A stretch of DNA of 64,000 nt from Jiella soli (GCF_020615385.1 NZ_JAJAVB010000025.1:21278-85277), one strand, 5' to 3'; numbered from the stretch's first letter, positions 43,448-53,359 are shown. Made by a program: numbers and translations. Notes: generated by a model from the letters alone, not told the origin.

Positions 43448-44455
43448 ATGCCGATGTCCGAATTCGATCCCACCCGCCGCGCCATCGTCGCGGGAGCCGC
43501 ACTGACGGGGGCCGCCGTCGCCACCCGCACCGCATTTGCCCAGGACAGCCAGCCCGGCGGCGGCAATGCCGCGATGACGGCGCAGGCTTCCGACTTTCCG
43601 GAGCCGCCCTATCCCGAGCAGCATCAGCCCTGGCCGGGCCTTGCCCAGAAGATGGCGCCGCGCCCCGATCACGGCGAGGAGACCTATCACGGCACCGGCC
43701 GGCTCACGGGTAAGCGGGCGCTGATCACCGGCGGCGACAGCGGCATCGGCCGCGCCGCGGCGATCGCCTTCGCCAAGGAGGGCGCCGACGTCGCGATCGC
43801 CTACCTGCCGCAGGAGGAGCCAGACGCAAAGGACGTCAAGACGGTGGTCGAGCGCGAGGGCCGCAAGTTTGCAGCCTTCCCCGGCGATCTGCGCGACAAG
43901 GGCTACACCACCTCGCTGCCCGCGAAGACCGTCGAGGAGCTGGGAGGGCTCGACATCCTGGTCAACAATGCCGGTTACCAGCAGTGGGTGTCGGGATTGG
44001 AGGATCTGTCGGACGAGCAGTTCGACCAGACGATGAAGACCAATCTCTACGCCATGTTCTGGCTGACCAAGGCCGCGCTGCCGCATCTGAATCCGGGCGC
44101 CTCGATCATCAATACCTCGAGCGAGGTCGCCGCGTCGCCGCCGCTCGGACTGATCGACTATTCGATGACGAAGGCGGCGATCCTGATGTTCACCAAGACC
44201 ATGGCCAAGCAGCTCGGCTCGCGCGGCATAAGGGTGAACGCCGTGACGCCGGGGCCGATCTGGACGCCGCTGCAGATTTCGGGCGGACAGATCATGGAGA
44301 ACATCGTTCATTTCGGCGCCAAGACCCCGGTCGGGCGCGCCGGCCAGCCGGTGGAGCTCGCGCCGCTCTATGTCGCGCTCGCCGACCCGGCTTTCAGCTA
44401 TTCGACCGGCCAGGTCTTCGGCGCGACCGGCGGCGACCCGCAACCGGCTGGCTGA
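43448..44455 (+). CDS. SDR oxidoreductase with a twin-arginine-like signal (YghA-type)
   Basis: This 335-residue short-chain dehydrogenase resembles Escherichia coli YghA throughout, but begins with a Tat-like signal (DPTRRAIVAGAALTGAAVAT, cleaved near AFAQD). The SDR part has ALITGGDSGIGRAAAIAFAK, LVNNAGYQQW, the serine in INTSSEVAAS, YSMTKAA and VTPGPIWTPLQISGGQ. YghA acts as an NADP-dependent aldehyde reductase. Export would be odd for an NADP enzyme unless it is carried folded with its cofactor, as Tat allows. The start has GAGAGAGGAAAG just upstream; an ATG two codons later is possible. It converges on hisH. Confidence 0.87.
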   Translation: MPMSEFDPTRRAIVAGAALTGAAVATRTAFAQDSQPGGGNAAMTAQASDFPEPPYPEQHQPWPGLAQKMAPRPDHGEETYHGTGRLTGKRALITGGDSGIGRAAAIAFAKEGADVAIAYLPQEEPDAKDVKTVVEREGRKFAAFPGDLRDKGYTTSLPAKTVEELGGLDILVNNAGYQQWVSGLEDLSDEQFDQTMKTNLYAMFWLTKAALPHLNPGASIINTSSEVAASPPLGLIDYSMTKAAILMFTKTMAKQLGSRGIRVNAVTPGPIWTPLQISGGQIMENIVHFGAKTPVGRAGQPVELAPLYVALADPAFSYSTGQVFGATGGDPQPAG

Positions 44456-44484
44456 CGACGAAGCGGCCTCTCCAGCTGCCGGCG

Positions 44485-44505
44485 GCGGCCGGAGGGGCCG
44501 GCCGC
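44485..44505. terminator. GC-rich hairpin between convergent SDR and hisH
   Basis: GCGGCCGG and CCGGCCGC form a perfect 8-base stem around AGGGG, reaching the last base of hisH. It sits between two converging genes, where a bidirectional terminator is expected. There is no T-run, so it may only block or stabilise 3' ends. Confidence 0.3.
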
Positions 44506-45158
44506 TACGGCCGCCACTTAAGAAAATTCGCGATCAGCCGCAGACCGAGCGTCTGGCTCTTTTCGGGGTGGAACTGCGTGCCGGCCTTGTTGCCCGAGGC
44601 GACGAGGGCGGTGACGGGGCCGCCATAGTCGGCGGTCGCGACGACGTCGTCCGGGTTGCGGGCGACGAGGTGATAGGAGTGGACGAAATAGGCGTGGAGC
44701 CCGTCCGGCCCGGTGGCGATGTCGTGGAGCAGGGGATGCTCGCGGACGACGTCGATCGTGTTCCAGCCGATCTGCGGGATCTTCAGCGCCGGGTCCGAGG
44801 GCACGATCTTTTCGACGTCCCCGGAAATCCAGCCGAGCCCCTCGGTGATCGTCTTTTCGAGCCCGCGTGAGGCCATCAGCTGCATGCCGACGCAGATGCC
44901 GAGGAAGGGCCGGCCGGCCTGTTCGACCGCCTCGCGCAGCGCCGCGGTCATGCCGGGGACGGCGTCGAGGCCGGCCCGGCAGTCGGCAAAGGCGCCGACG
45001 CCCGGCAGGACGATCCGGTCCGCCCGGCGCACGGTCTCCGGGTCATCGGTGAGGACGATGCCGGCGTCGCGGCCGCTTTCGCGGGCGGCGCGTTCGAAGG
45101 CCTTGACCGCCGAGCGCAGGTTTCCCGAGCCGTAGTCGATGATGGCGACGGTTTCCAT
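44505..45158 (-). CDS. hisH: Imidazole glycerol phosphate synthase, glutaminase subunit HisH
   Basis: This 217-residue class I glutamine amidotransferase feeds ammonia to HisF in histidine synthesis. It opens with [20 protein letters not shown]. The nucleophile is the cysteine in [15 protein letters not shown], and the His/Glu pair lies in [13 protein letters not shown]. The length is normal. It starts 3 bases after the stop of the DUF2628 gene. The usual followers hisA and hisF are absent: the next gene is a convergent SDR. So the histidine operon is broken at this point. Confidence 0.95.
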   Translation of the reverse strand: METVAIIDYGSGNLRSAVKAFERAARESGRDAGIVLTDDPETVRRADRIVLPGVGAFADCRAGLDAVPGMTAALREAVEQAGRPFLGICVGMQLMASRGLEKTITEGLGWISGDVEKIVPSDPALKIPQIGWNTIDVVREHPLLHDIATGPDGLHAYFVHSYHLVARNPDDVVATADYGGPVTALVASGNKAGTQFHPEKSQTLGLRLIANFLKWRP

Positions 45159-45161
45159 GGG

Positions 45162-45659
45162 TCAGGCCGCTCCGCTGGTGCCGGCCGCGGCGGGGATCGG
45201 CGGCGGCGTGCTTCGCGCCTCTGCCTTCGGCCGCGCCCAGGGCAGGGCGCCGCTTTCGCCGATCGAGATCCCGGACCGTCCGGCCTCGCGCCCTTCGCTG
45301 TGATAATAGATCGTTTCGGCCTCTGCGCGACCTTCCGCCTGGAGGCTCGCGGCCTCGCGCCAGCCCTTCGCCCGCAGGCGGCGCGCCCTCAGCATCGGCC
45401 CTTCGAGAGCGACGATGCCGCTAAGGAGCACCGAGAGCACGACGGTAACGAGTCCGGAACCCGACATCTCGCCGATGAAGCCGATCGCCAGGAACAGCGC
45501 GACGACAGCGAGCGCCGAGAGCCACAGGCCGTAGCGCAGCAGCCAGACGAACGGGACGAGGAAGGCGGCGAGGGAGAACCGGTCGCGCACGAAGACCGCA
45601 CGCTCGCTCGGCCCCTCCGTCTCCGGCGGCTCGAAGACGACGAAGCGCGAGAGGCTCAC
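45162..45659 (-). CDS. DUF2628-type membrane protein of the his operon
   Basis: This 165-residue protein has two or three hydrophobic helices (FLVPFVWLLRYGLWLSALAV and the stretch around VLSVLLSGIVAL). It begins SLSRFVVFEPPETEGPSERA and ends in a Pro/Ala-rich tail. DUF2628 proteins with this layout occur between hisB and hisH in many Hyphomicrobiales. The start is a GTG at 45657-45659 with AAGGGGG seven bases upstream; a longer frame overlaps hisB and lacks a ribosome site. No function is known, and it is probably expressed with the histidine genes. Confidence 0.78.
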   Translation of the reverse strand: MSLSRFVVFEPPETEGPSERAVFVRDRFSLAAFLVPFVWLLRYGLWLSALAVVALFLAIGFIGEMSGSGLVTVVLSVLLSGIVALEGPMLRARRLRAKGWREAASLQAEGRAEAETIYYHSEGREAGRSGISIGESGALPWARPKAEARSTPPPIPAAAGTSGAA

Positions 45660-45690
45660 GCCGCGCCCCCTTCTGCCGGCGCCCGGCGCC

Positions 45691-46299
45691 TCATGCCAAC
45701 ATGCCCTTGGTCGAGGGCACGAGATCGGCCTGCCGCGGATCGATCGCGATCGCATCGCCGAGGACCCGCGCCAGCGCCTTGAAGCAGGTTTCGGCGATAT
45801 GGTGGGAATTGGAGCCGTAGAGATTGGTCACATGCAGCGTCAGCCCGGCGTTCTGGGCGAGCGCCTGGAAGAATTCCTGCACGAGTTCGGTGTCGAAGCT
45901 GCCGATCTTGTGGCGGGAGAACTCGGCTCTGAAGACCAGGAACGGCCGGCCGGAGACGTCGACCGCCGCCCGGGTCAGGCACTCGTCCATGGCGAGATCG
46001 AGCGAGGCATAGCGGCGGATGCCGCGCCGCTCGCCGAGCGCCTGCCGGATCGCCTGGCCGAGCGCGATGCCGGTGTCCTCCACGGTATGGTGGTCGTCGA
46101 TGTGGAGATCGCCCTTCACGGCAATCTCCATGTCGATCAGCGAGTGCCGCGACAGCTGGTCGAGCATGTGGTCGAAGAAGCCGACACCGGTCGCGATCGA
46201 CGATCGGCCGGTGCCGTCGAGATCGACCCGCACCCGGATCTCGGTCTCCTTGGTCTTTCTCTCGACGACGGCGTCGCGCCGCCCGGCTGTCACGGCCAT
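45691..46299 (-). CDS. hisB: Imidazoleglycerol-phosphate dehydratase HisB
   Basis: This 202-residue enzyme dehydrates imidazole glycerol phosphate, the step after HisH/HisF. The two metal-binding histidine clusters are present: [19 protein letters not shown] and [18 protein letters not shown] in the first half, and [19 protein letters not shown] in the second. It is the single-domain form. The start at 46297-46299 precedes the usual first strand by a few residues. It heads the short minus-strand run hisB, DUF2628, hisH. Confidence 0.96.
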   Translation of the reverse strand: MAVTAGRRDAVVERKTKETEIRVRVDLDGTGRSSIATGVGFFDHMLDQLSRHSLIDMEIAVKGDLHIDDHHTVEDTGIALGQAIRQALGERRGIRRYASLDLAMDECLTRAAVDVSGRPFLVFRAEFSRHKIGSFDTELVQEFFQALAQNAGLTLHVTNLYGSNSHHIAETCFKALARVLGDAIAIDPRQADLVPSTKGMLA

Positions 46300-46611
46300 G
46301 CCTGAAAATCCTTGTCCGACTGCGTCCGATCTAGCACCGGCGCGGGCGCGCTGCCAACCGCCGCGCGGATGGCGCCGACCCCTTCAATGGAAGCCCCGGC
46401 GTCGCCGGACGCCAAGCCCGGCTCCGCCGGCTCGGCGCAGGGCCTCGACCCGCCTAGCGGCGACGGCAACGACAAGCGTTGGCTGTTCGCTTCCCGGCAC
46501 CGGATTTTCCGCTCCTGAGTCTTCCGGAGTTGGCCTATGGGTCGATTGTCGCCCCGCGGTCGCGTCGCTGCTGAGCGACAGGGGGTTCGCATCGCAATAT
46601 GGGGACGTCGA
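46300..46611. other. 312-base divergent gap between hisB and the Crp/Fnr gene
   Basis: This gap must contain the promoters for hisB on one side and the regulator gene on the other. It is GC-rich with Pro/Ala-type codon runs in all frames, and no reading frame resembles a protein. I see no clear operator or repeat. Confidence 0.5.
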
Positions 46612-47397
46612 GTGACAGCAGACGAGCGGGCGCCGTTGGGCATTCTGGTTCGGCGCCTGGAACGGGCGAGCCGGCTGGACGAAGTCGAAGCGGAGGCGCT
46701 GCTCGCTCTTCCCCACACCGTGCGGGACGTCTCCTCCGGCGCCGTCATCGGGCATGTCGGAGAGCGGCCGGGCCATTGCTGCCTGATCGCCGAGGGCTTT
46801 CTCTGCCGCGACCAGTCGACGAGCGACGGGCGGCGGCAGATCCTGTCATTCTACATACCGGGCGACATCCCGGATCTGCAGACGCTGCACCTCAAGACAC
46901 TCGACCACAATGTGGTGGCGCTGACGGATGCCCGGGTCATCTTCATCGCGCATGACGTCCTCACCGCCCTTTGCCGGGAGCGCCCGGTCATCGGCGAGGC
47001 GCTGTGGCGCGAGACGCTGATCGACGCCGCGATCACCCGGTCCTGGATCACCATGATCGGCCGGAACTCGGCGCGGGTCCGGGTCGCCCACCTGATCTGC
47101 GAACTGGCCCTGCGGCTCGACGTTGTCGACATGGCCGAGGCCATGGAATTCAAGATGCCCATCACCCAGCAGGAAGTGGGCGACGCGCTGGGGCTTTCCA
47201 TCGTCTCGGTGAACCGCGCTTTGCAGGATCTGCGCTCGCAGAAGCTGATCTCGCTGAAACGGCGGGTCCTGACCGTCCACGACTGGGACCGGATGAAGCG
47301 GGTCGGTCAGTTCGACCCGCTCTATCTCCATCTCCATGGCGCGCCGCCGGGTTCGGGAATCGAGCAAGCTCCCCGGGGAGGATCCCCAGGGAGCTGA
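46612..47397 (+). CDS. Crp/Fnr-family transcriptional regulator
   Basis: This 261-residue regulator has an N-terminal cyclic-nucleotide-type domain (LIAEGFLCRDQSTSDGRRQ, FYIPGDIPDLQ) and a C-terminal helix-turn-helix (TQQEVGDALGLSIVSVNRAL, then QDLRSQKLI). The cysteines needed for an Fnr Fe-S cluster are absent, so it is not an oxygen-sensing Fnr. The type is common in Hyphomicrobiales as stress or envelope regulators. The start is the GTG at 46612 with GGGGAC upstream; a longer frame from 46537 is possible. It converges on a DUF4142 gene. The ligand is unknown. Confidence 0.83.
   Translation: MTADERAPLGILVRRLERASRLDEVEAEALLALPHTVRDVSSGAVIGHVGERPGHCCLIAEGFLCRDQSTSDGRRQILSFYIPGDIPDLQTLHLKTLDHNVVALTDARVIFIAHDVLTALCRERPVIGEALWRETLIDAAITRSWITMIGRNSARVRVAHLICELALRLDVVDMAEAMEFKMPITQQEVGDALGLSIVSVNRALQDLRSQKLISLKRRVLTVHDWDRMKRVGQFDPLYLHLHGAPPGSGIEQAPRGGSPGS
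47367..47395. terminator. Nested hairpin at the end of the Crp/Fnr gene
   Basis: AGCTCCC and GGGAGCT form a 7-base stem with an inner GGGG/CCCC pair, ending at the first base of the stop codon. It lies between converging genes. There is no T-run, so termination is only possible. Confidence 0.35.
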
Positions 47398-47421
47398 CAT
47401 GGCGCGGTCGCGGATGTGGGA

Positions 47422-48009
47422 TCAGGAATTGTTCTGCAGCTTCTGAACCATCTGCTTGTGCTGCTTCAGCGTCGGCAGTGTCTTCGTCGCGAACTCCCGG
47501 ATCGGGCCCTTCTCGCCATTCTTCGAATAGGCGGTGAACAGGGCGACCGCCTCGTCATGCGCCTTCGACTGCATCTGGATGTATTTGGCATCGAAGCTGT
47601 CGGAGGGCGCGGCCTGCAGATCGTTCAGCATCTGCTTGTGCCTGGCGTCCAGCCCGTTCGGCACGGCGACGTCCATCTTCGACTGCTTCACCGCGGCCTT
47701 GAGCTTGTCGCCTGCGGCCGAGTGGTCGTTGACCATCGTCTTGGCGAAGTCGTGGACTGCCTGGCTCTTCGACTTCTGCAAAGCGAGGTTGCTGGACTCG
47801 ATCTCGAAGCTGTTGGAGACGGCGGCCATCGGAACGAAGTTCGCGGCCGTCTTGACGTTCTGCGGCGCCGGCTTCGGAGCGGCGTCGTTCTGCATCGCCG
47901 ACGTGCCCACCGCCTTGCCGGTGGTGCCGTTGTTGCTGGACTGGGCGAGTGCGGGTGCGGCCACGGCGAGCGAAAGGGCCGCGGTCAGCGAAAGAAGCGT
48001 CCGTTTCAT
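47422..48009 (-). CDS. DUF4142 domain periplasmic protein
   Basis: This 195-residue protein has a signal peptide (MKRTLLSLTAALSLAVAAPA, cleaved near ALAQS). After a low-complexity Asn/Thr/Ala linker it has a four-helix DUF4142 domain from about residue 55 (FVPMAAVSNSFEIESSNLAL, then FAKTMVNDHSAAGDKLKAAV), with the conserved DHSAA motif. DUF4142 proteins are ferritin-like-fold periplasmic proteins often induced by stress. It converges on the Crp/Fnr gene, which may or may not regulate it. The 252-base gap upstream holds its promoter. Confidence 0.88.
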   Translation of the reverse strand: MKRTLLSLTAALSLAVAAPALAQSSNNGTTGKAVGTSAMQNDAAPKPAPQNVKTAANFVPMAAVSNSFEIESSNLALQKSKSQAVHDFAKTMVNDHSAAGDKLKAAVKQSKMDVAVPNGLDARHKQMLNDLQAAPSDSFDAKYIQMQSKAHDEAVALFTAYSKNGEKGPIREFATKTLPTLKQHKQMVQKLQNNS

Positions 48010-48261
48010 GTGATTTCTCCCAGGAGATTGAGGGCGCCGGCGTCAGGGGCCGGCCGTCGTGGGATCAATCGGGAGGCGCGGTTTTCGGTTCCGGTTCAGA
48101 TGCTTAGGTCGGACCAGATTGCCGCAGCCAACTGTCGCGGACGCGGCCATGGCTGGACCGCTCGTCGGCGCCTTCCTTAGGCGGGGCTATGTCTTCGGGC
48201 AGCGCCGATGCCGCTGCGGCCAGCCGGCGCTCACGCGCCCCGGCGCGGGAGCCGGCGGAGG

Positions 48262-49002
48262 TCAGAAGGTGCGGGCGGGACCGATCGACAGGTCGAGGCC
48301 GCGGGGCTTGTCCGGCGGAAAGGCGTAGCCGCCCTTCTTGGACGTCCCGAGCCCCAGCGCCGCCAGCGCCTCGGCAAGCTTCGCCGCGGCGGAGACTCCC
48401 TCGATGACGGGCAATCCGTGACGCTCACTGAGCCTTGCGGCGAACTCGGCCATGCCGGCGCAGCCAAGGACGATCGCCTCGGCCCCGTCCTCACCGATCG
48501 CCCGCCCGATCTCCTCGGAGATCCTGGAATTCGCGGCTTCGGGATCGGCTTCCAGCGCCAGGACGGGGATCTCGCTCGCGCGCACGCTGCAGCACAGCGC
48601 CCAGAGGCCGTTCCGCTTCAGATTGTCTTCGAGGATCGGCACCGAGCAGGAGAGCGTCGTGACCACCGCGAAGCGGCGCGACAGAAGGCTCGCCACATGC
48701 GCGGCGGCTTCGCCGATGCCGACCACCGGCCGGCGGGCGATCGACCGCGCGGCGTCGAGGCCGGTGTCATCGAAGCAGGCGATCACATGGGCATCGGCGC
48801 CCTCGCGCTCGGCCTGCGCGATCGCTTCGAGGAGGCCGGGAACGGCGAGCGCGCCGTCGACATGCCCTTCGATCGAGGCCGGCCCGGAGGCGTTGGTGAC
48901 CGCGAGGATTTCGGTGCCCGGCGAGACCACGCGGCGGGCCGCGGCGGCGGCCGTCTCGGTCATCGACCGCGTGGCGTTGGGATTGACGATGGAAAGGCGC
49001 AT
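48262..49002 (-). CDS. Asp/Glu/hydantoin racemase family protein
   Basis: This 246-residue protein has the two catalytic cysteines of the family, in IACFDDTGLDAAR and VLGCAGMAEF, and opens with RLSIVNPNATRSMTE, as hydantoin racemases do. It would racemise hydantoins or amino acids. It is the last gene of a minus-strand run with two permeases, a binding protein and an ATPase, beginning 13 bases after a permease stop. The transporter may therefore import a hydantoin- or allantoin-like compound. That link is context only. Confidence 0.83.
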   Translation of the reverse strand: MRLSIVNPNATRSMTETAAAAARRVVSPGTEILAVTNASGPASIEGHVDGALAVPGLLEAIAQAEREGADAHVIACFDDTGLDAARSIARRPVVGIGEAAAHVASLLSRRFAVVTTLSCSVPILEDNLKRNGLWALCCSVRASEIPVLALEADPEAANSRISEEIGRAIGEDGAEAIVLGCAGMAEFAARLSERHGLPVIEGVSAAAKLAEALAALGLGTSKKGGYAFPPDKPRGLDLSIGPARTF

Positions 49003-49015
49003 GCCGCTCGGCTCC

Positions 49016-49909
49016 TCAGGCGCCTTTCAGCGCGCGGCGCTGCCGGCGCTTCTGCATGACGAAGAACGTCGTCAGCGCCGTGGCGATGACCAGCAGCGAG
49101 ATCCCTGTGGTCACCGTGCCGAGCGCGTAGATCATCGGGGTCGTCACCGTGGTCGTCAGCGCCTGCAACTGGATCGGCAGCGTATTGGCGGCGCCCATCG
49201 CCTGGCTCGAGCGCGCCAGCTCGTCCCAGGAGAGCGTGAAGCCGAACAGGGCGACGCCGGCGACCGACGGCGCGATGATCGGCAGGACGACGTGGCGGAT
49301 CGTCTGCCAGGAGGTCGCGCCGAGGTCGCGCGCGGCCTCCTCGTAGGATTTGTTGAAGCGGTTGAAGACCGCGAACATGATCAGGAGGCCGAAGGGCAGG
49401 GTCCAGGAGAGATGTGCCCCGAGACCCGAGGTGAACAGCCCCGTCGCCGTCTGATAGTTCTCGTAGAGCCAGTCGACCTCGTAGGCGTCGGCGATCTCCA
49501 TCACCGTGTCGTCGACGATGTGGAATTCGAGCGCGATGCCGAGCGAGACGATGATCGACGGCATGATCAGGCTGGCGATGGCGGTATAGAAGAGCAGGGC
49601 CGATCCGCGGAAGCGCCGGCGGAAGGCGAGCCCCGCCATAACCGAGAAGACGACGGTCAGCACCATCACCAGGAGGCCGAGCTTCACCGAGTTCCACAGG
49701 CCGATCGAGATGTCGACGAGGCCGGCGCCCCGGAAGAGCTCCTCGAACCAGTGGACCGAGACGCCGTTCATCGGAAAGGTCAGCCCGCCCTGCGGCCCCT
49801 GAAAGGACAGGATCAGGATGGTGATCACCGGTCCGTAGAGGAACAGGACGAACAGGGCGAAGATCGTCGCCAGGACATAGAAGGAGCGCGGGCGCTTTTC
49901 GGCGGTCAT
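49016..49909 (-). CDS. ABC transporter permease (polyamine/spermidine type, PotC-like)
   Basis: This 297-residue permease has six hydrophobic helices and the cytoplasmic EAA loop EEAARDLGATSWQTIRHVVLP that contacts the ATPase. It resembles PotC-type permeases of the polyamine/opine/2-aminoethylphosphonate importer family. The start has a normal basic N terminus (MTAEKRPRSFYVL). It lies 3 bases after the partner permease stop. Together with the next three genes it forms a full importer. The substrate is unknown. Confidence 0.88.
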   Translation of the reverse strand: MTAEKRPRSFYVLATIFALFVLFLYGPVITILILSFQGPQGGLTFPMNGVSVHWFEELFRGAGLVDISIGLWNSVKLGLLVMVLTVVFSVMAGLAFRRRFRGSALLFYTAIASLIMPSIIVSLGIALEFHIVDDTVMEIADAYEVDWLYENYQTATGLFTSGLGAHLSWTLPFGLLIMFAVFNRFNKSYEEAARDLGATSWQTIRHVVLPIIAPSVAGVALFGFTLSWDELARSSQAMGAANTLPIQLQALTTTVTTPMIYALGTVTTGISLLVIATALTTFFVMQKRRQRRALKGA

Positions 49910-49912
49910 GCG

Positions 49913-50875
49913 CTAGAGCTCCTTGCGGATGTCGATCACCCGCGTCAGCGCGAAGATGATGCCGAGGGTGATGAGGAGGAGCACGACGGCGTTGGCCGCC
50001 GCGAGCGGGAACTGCAGATAGCTCGTCTGCACGTTGATCGCCTTGCCCACCGAGGCGATCTGCTGGCCGCCCATGACGCCGATGGTGATGAAGTCGCCCA
50101 TCACGAGGGTGACGACGAAGATCGAGCCGATGGTGATGCCGGTCTTGGAAAGCGGGATGACGACGTTCCACAGGACCTGCGCGCCGCTCGCGCCCGCGTC
50201 CCGCGCCGCCTCGATCAGCGAGCGGTCGATGCGCATCATCGAGTTGAGGATCGGCACCAGCATGAAGGCCGTGAGCAAATGGACGAAGGCGAGCGTCACC
50301 GCGAAGTCGGAATAGAGCAGCCATTCGACCGGCTGGTCGACCAGGCCGGCATCGACCAGTATCTGGTTGATCAGCCCATTGCGTCCGAGCAGCGGGATCC
50401 AGGAGATCATCCGGATGACGTTGGAGGTCCAGAACGGGATGATGCAGAGGAGGGCGAGCACGATCTGCATCGTCGTCGTGCGCACATGGAAGGCAAGGAA
50501 ATAGGCGATGGTGAAGCCGAGGACGAGCGTCACCAGCCAGACGATCAGGCAGAACTTGAAGGTCGACAGATAGGTCGCGAAGGTGGTGCAGAGCGAGGGA
50601 AGGCTCGTCAGGCAGCCATCGAAGACGCCGGTATAGTTGTCGAAGATGAAGGCCGGGGTGATCGAATAGGAATTGTACTTCCAGAAGCTGACGACGAGGA
50701 CGACGACGAGCGGCAGCACGAAGAACAGGAAGAAGACCAGCGCCATCGGCGCGGCCTCCCAATAGGCGGCCGCGCCGGCGCCCGCACCCTTCCTGCGGGA
50801 CGCCGGACGGCTCTTCGAAGCGTCGATGTCGCGGGGCGGCGTCGCCGCCCCGCTGGCCTCTATCGTTTGGGTCAT
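49913..50875 (-). CDS. ABC transporter permease (polyamine/spermidine type, PotB-like)
   Basis: This 320-residue permease has a basic Pro/Ala-rich N-terminal tail of about 35 residues, then six hydrophobic helices and the EAA loop IEAARDAGASGAQVLWNVVI. It resembles PotB. A large periplasmic loop after the first helix contains CLTSLPSLCTTFATYL with two cysteines, which may form a disulfide. It starts 4 bases after the binding protein stop. It pairs with the adjoining PotC-like permease. Confidence 0.88.
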   Translation of the reverse strand: MTQTIEASGAATPPRDIDASKSRPASRRKGAGAGAAAYWEAAPMALVFFLFFVLPLVVVLVVSFWKYNSYSITPAFIFDNYTGVFDGCLTSLPSLCTTFATYLSTFKFCLIVWLVTLVLGFTIAYFLAFHVRTTTMQIVLALLCIIPFWTSNVIRMISWIPLLGRNGLINQILVDAGLVDQPVEWLLYSDFAVTLAFVHLLTAFMLVPILNSMMRIDRSLIEAARDAGASGAQVLWNVVIPLSKTGITIGSIFVVTLVMGDFITIGVMGGQQIASVGKAINVQTSYLQFPLAAANAVVLLLITLGIIFALTRVIDIRKEL

Positions 50876-50879
50876 GACG

Positions 50880-52172
50880 TCAGGCCGCGACGAACTCGTT
50901 CCACTTGGTGATGAGGTATTCGTTCTCGTCCATCACCGAATTCCAGCAGGCGATGCGGCTCATGCGAGTGACGTAGGAGCCGCCGTCGCGCACCGCGCCC
51001 GGCTCTTCGATGACGGTGCCGTCCGGCGCCTTGATCGGCTTCTCGGCCGGCTTGCCCTCGTACCAATAGGCCCATTCATAGGGCTCCATCTTCTCCTTGG
51101 CGGTTTCGAGGACGGCGGGATAGTAGCCCTGGCGCGAGAGATAGGCGCCGGCCCAGCCGGACAGGAACCAGTTGATGAAGTCGTAGGCCGCGTCGAGCTT
51201 CTTGTCCCGCAGCGTGCGCGGCAGGGCGAAGCCGGAGGCCCAGCCGCGATAGCCTTCCTCGAGCGCGAGATAGGTGCATTTGATGCCCTTGGAGCGCACG
51301 GCGGTGACCGCCGGCGACCACATCGACTGAATCACCACCTCGCCGGAGGCCATCAGGTTCACGGACTGGTTGAAATCGGTCCAGAAGGCGCGGAACTGCC
51401 CGTCCCGCTTGGCCTTGGTCAAGATCTCCATGGTCTTGTCGATCTCGGCCTTGGTCATGTTCCCCTTGTCCTTGTATTTGAACTGGCCGGACGATTCGAT
51501 CGCCATGGCCGCGTCCATGATGCCGATCGAGGGGATGTTGATCAGCGCCGCCTTGCCCTTGAACTTCGGGTCGAGCAGGGCCGACCAGTTCTTCACCTCG
51601 CCGTCGATCAGGTCCGGCCGGTCGCCGAGGGAATCGGCGTTGTAGGTGGTGGGAATGAGCGTCATCCATTCGGTCGGCGCTTCGGCGAATTTCTTGGAGT
51701 GCTGACCGTCGAGGTAGAAATACTTCCACGGCGCCGAGCCCTGGCTGCCGACGTCCTTGCCCTCGATCGTGCCCTTGGTCAGGACCGGCGTGATCTTGTC
51801 CGCCAGTTTGATCTTATTGGCGTCCATGCCCATCAGATTGCCCGACGGGACAAGATTCGGCAGCGAGAAATACTCGCTGTCGACCAGATCGAAGGAGTTC
51901 GGCTGGGTGATGATGCGCTTGGCGACCTCGTCGGTGGTGACGGTGACGTACTGGATCTTGACGCCGGCTTCCTCCAGCGCCTTCTCGGCGATCGCGGGCG
52001 ACTGGTTGGTCGCCGTCGACAGGTAGCGCAGGGTGACCGGCTCGGCGCCGATCGCCGGGGTCGGGAAGGCGGAAAGCTTGGAGACAAGGCCGGCGCCGGC
52101 AAGGCCCGCTGTGGCCTTGAGCATCGAGCGGCGGGAAAGGCCGGTGGTCTTGGTCTCATCGGGTTTTGCCAT
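50880..52172 (-). CDS. ABC transporter extracellular substrate-binding protein (PotD-like, Tat signal)
   Basis: This 430-residue binding protein has a twin-arginine signal (LSRRSMLKATAGLAGAG) and a mature domain from about residue 40 with LRYLSTATNQSP, the hinge segment SAPWKYFYLDGQHS and IPTTYNADSLGDRPDL. It is the receptor for the permease pair. Its pattern fits the polyamine/opine-type extracellular proteins, but no polyamine-binding acidic set can be confirmed. The ATG at 52170-52172 has GGAGGA upstream. Export folded through Tat suggests a cofactor-free but fast-folding protein. The hydantoin-type racemase downstream hints at a non-polyamine substrate. Confidence 0.87.
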   Translation of the reverse strand: MAKPDETKTTGLSRRSMLKATAGLAGAGLVSKLSAFPTPAIGAEPVTLRYLSTATNQSPAIAEKALEEAGVKIQYVTVTTDEVAKRIITQPNSFDLVDSEYFSLPNLVPSGNLMGMDANKIKLADKITPVLTKGTIEGKDVGSQGSAPWKYFYLDGQHSKKFAEAPTEWMTLIPTTYNADSLGDRPDLIDGEVKNWSALLDPKFKGKAALINIPSIGIMDAAMAIESSGQFKYKDKGNMTKAEIDKTMEILTKAKRDGQFRAFWTDFNQSVNLMASGEVVIQSMWSPAVTAVRSKGIKCTYLALEEGYRGWASGFALPRTLRDKKLDAAYDFINWFLSGWAGAYLSRQGYYPAVLETAKEKMEPYEWAYWYEGKPAEKPIKAPDGTVIEEPGAVRDGGSYVTRMSRIACWNSVMDENEYLITKWNEFVAA

Positions 52173-52218
52173 CAGGATCCTCCGTGTCGGCAAGGTTGAG
52201 GTTTGTCGCAGGCCGCCG

Positions 52219-53211
<993 letters not shown>

Positions 53212-53332
53212 GTGAAGACGCCCCCTTGATCGACTTCCCTGGGAGGAACGTCAGCAAATCGCATGCCAGTCGCGATGCGCGCTGTCGGGGCGGTTGGCCC
53301 CAAATTCGGCGCAGCGACTGCGCGCAAGCGAG

Positions 53333-53359
53333 CCGGATGCCTATTTATTAGGCATCCGG
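53333..53359. repeat. Perfect 27-base palindrome between the importer and GNAT genes
   Basis: CCGGATGCCTA and TAGGCATCCGG are exact 11-base inverted arms around TTTAT. The palindrome lies 49 bases downstream of the GNAT gene and 122 bases upstream of the importer ATPase. It could be an operator for the importer or a transcript-end hairpin. No T-run follows in either direction, and the AT-rich loop is unusual in this DNA. Confidence 0.6.

Noticed and set aside
46300..46611. Small protein gene in the hisB-Crp gap
   Set aside because: The plus-strand frame has low-complexity Ala/Pro/Ser sequence and no ribosome site.
48452..50911. Long plus-strand frame opposite the racemase and permease genes
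   Set aside because: Composition is Asp/His/Arg-rich with no hydrophobic or catalytic motifs; the minus-strand genes explain the region.
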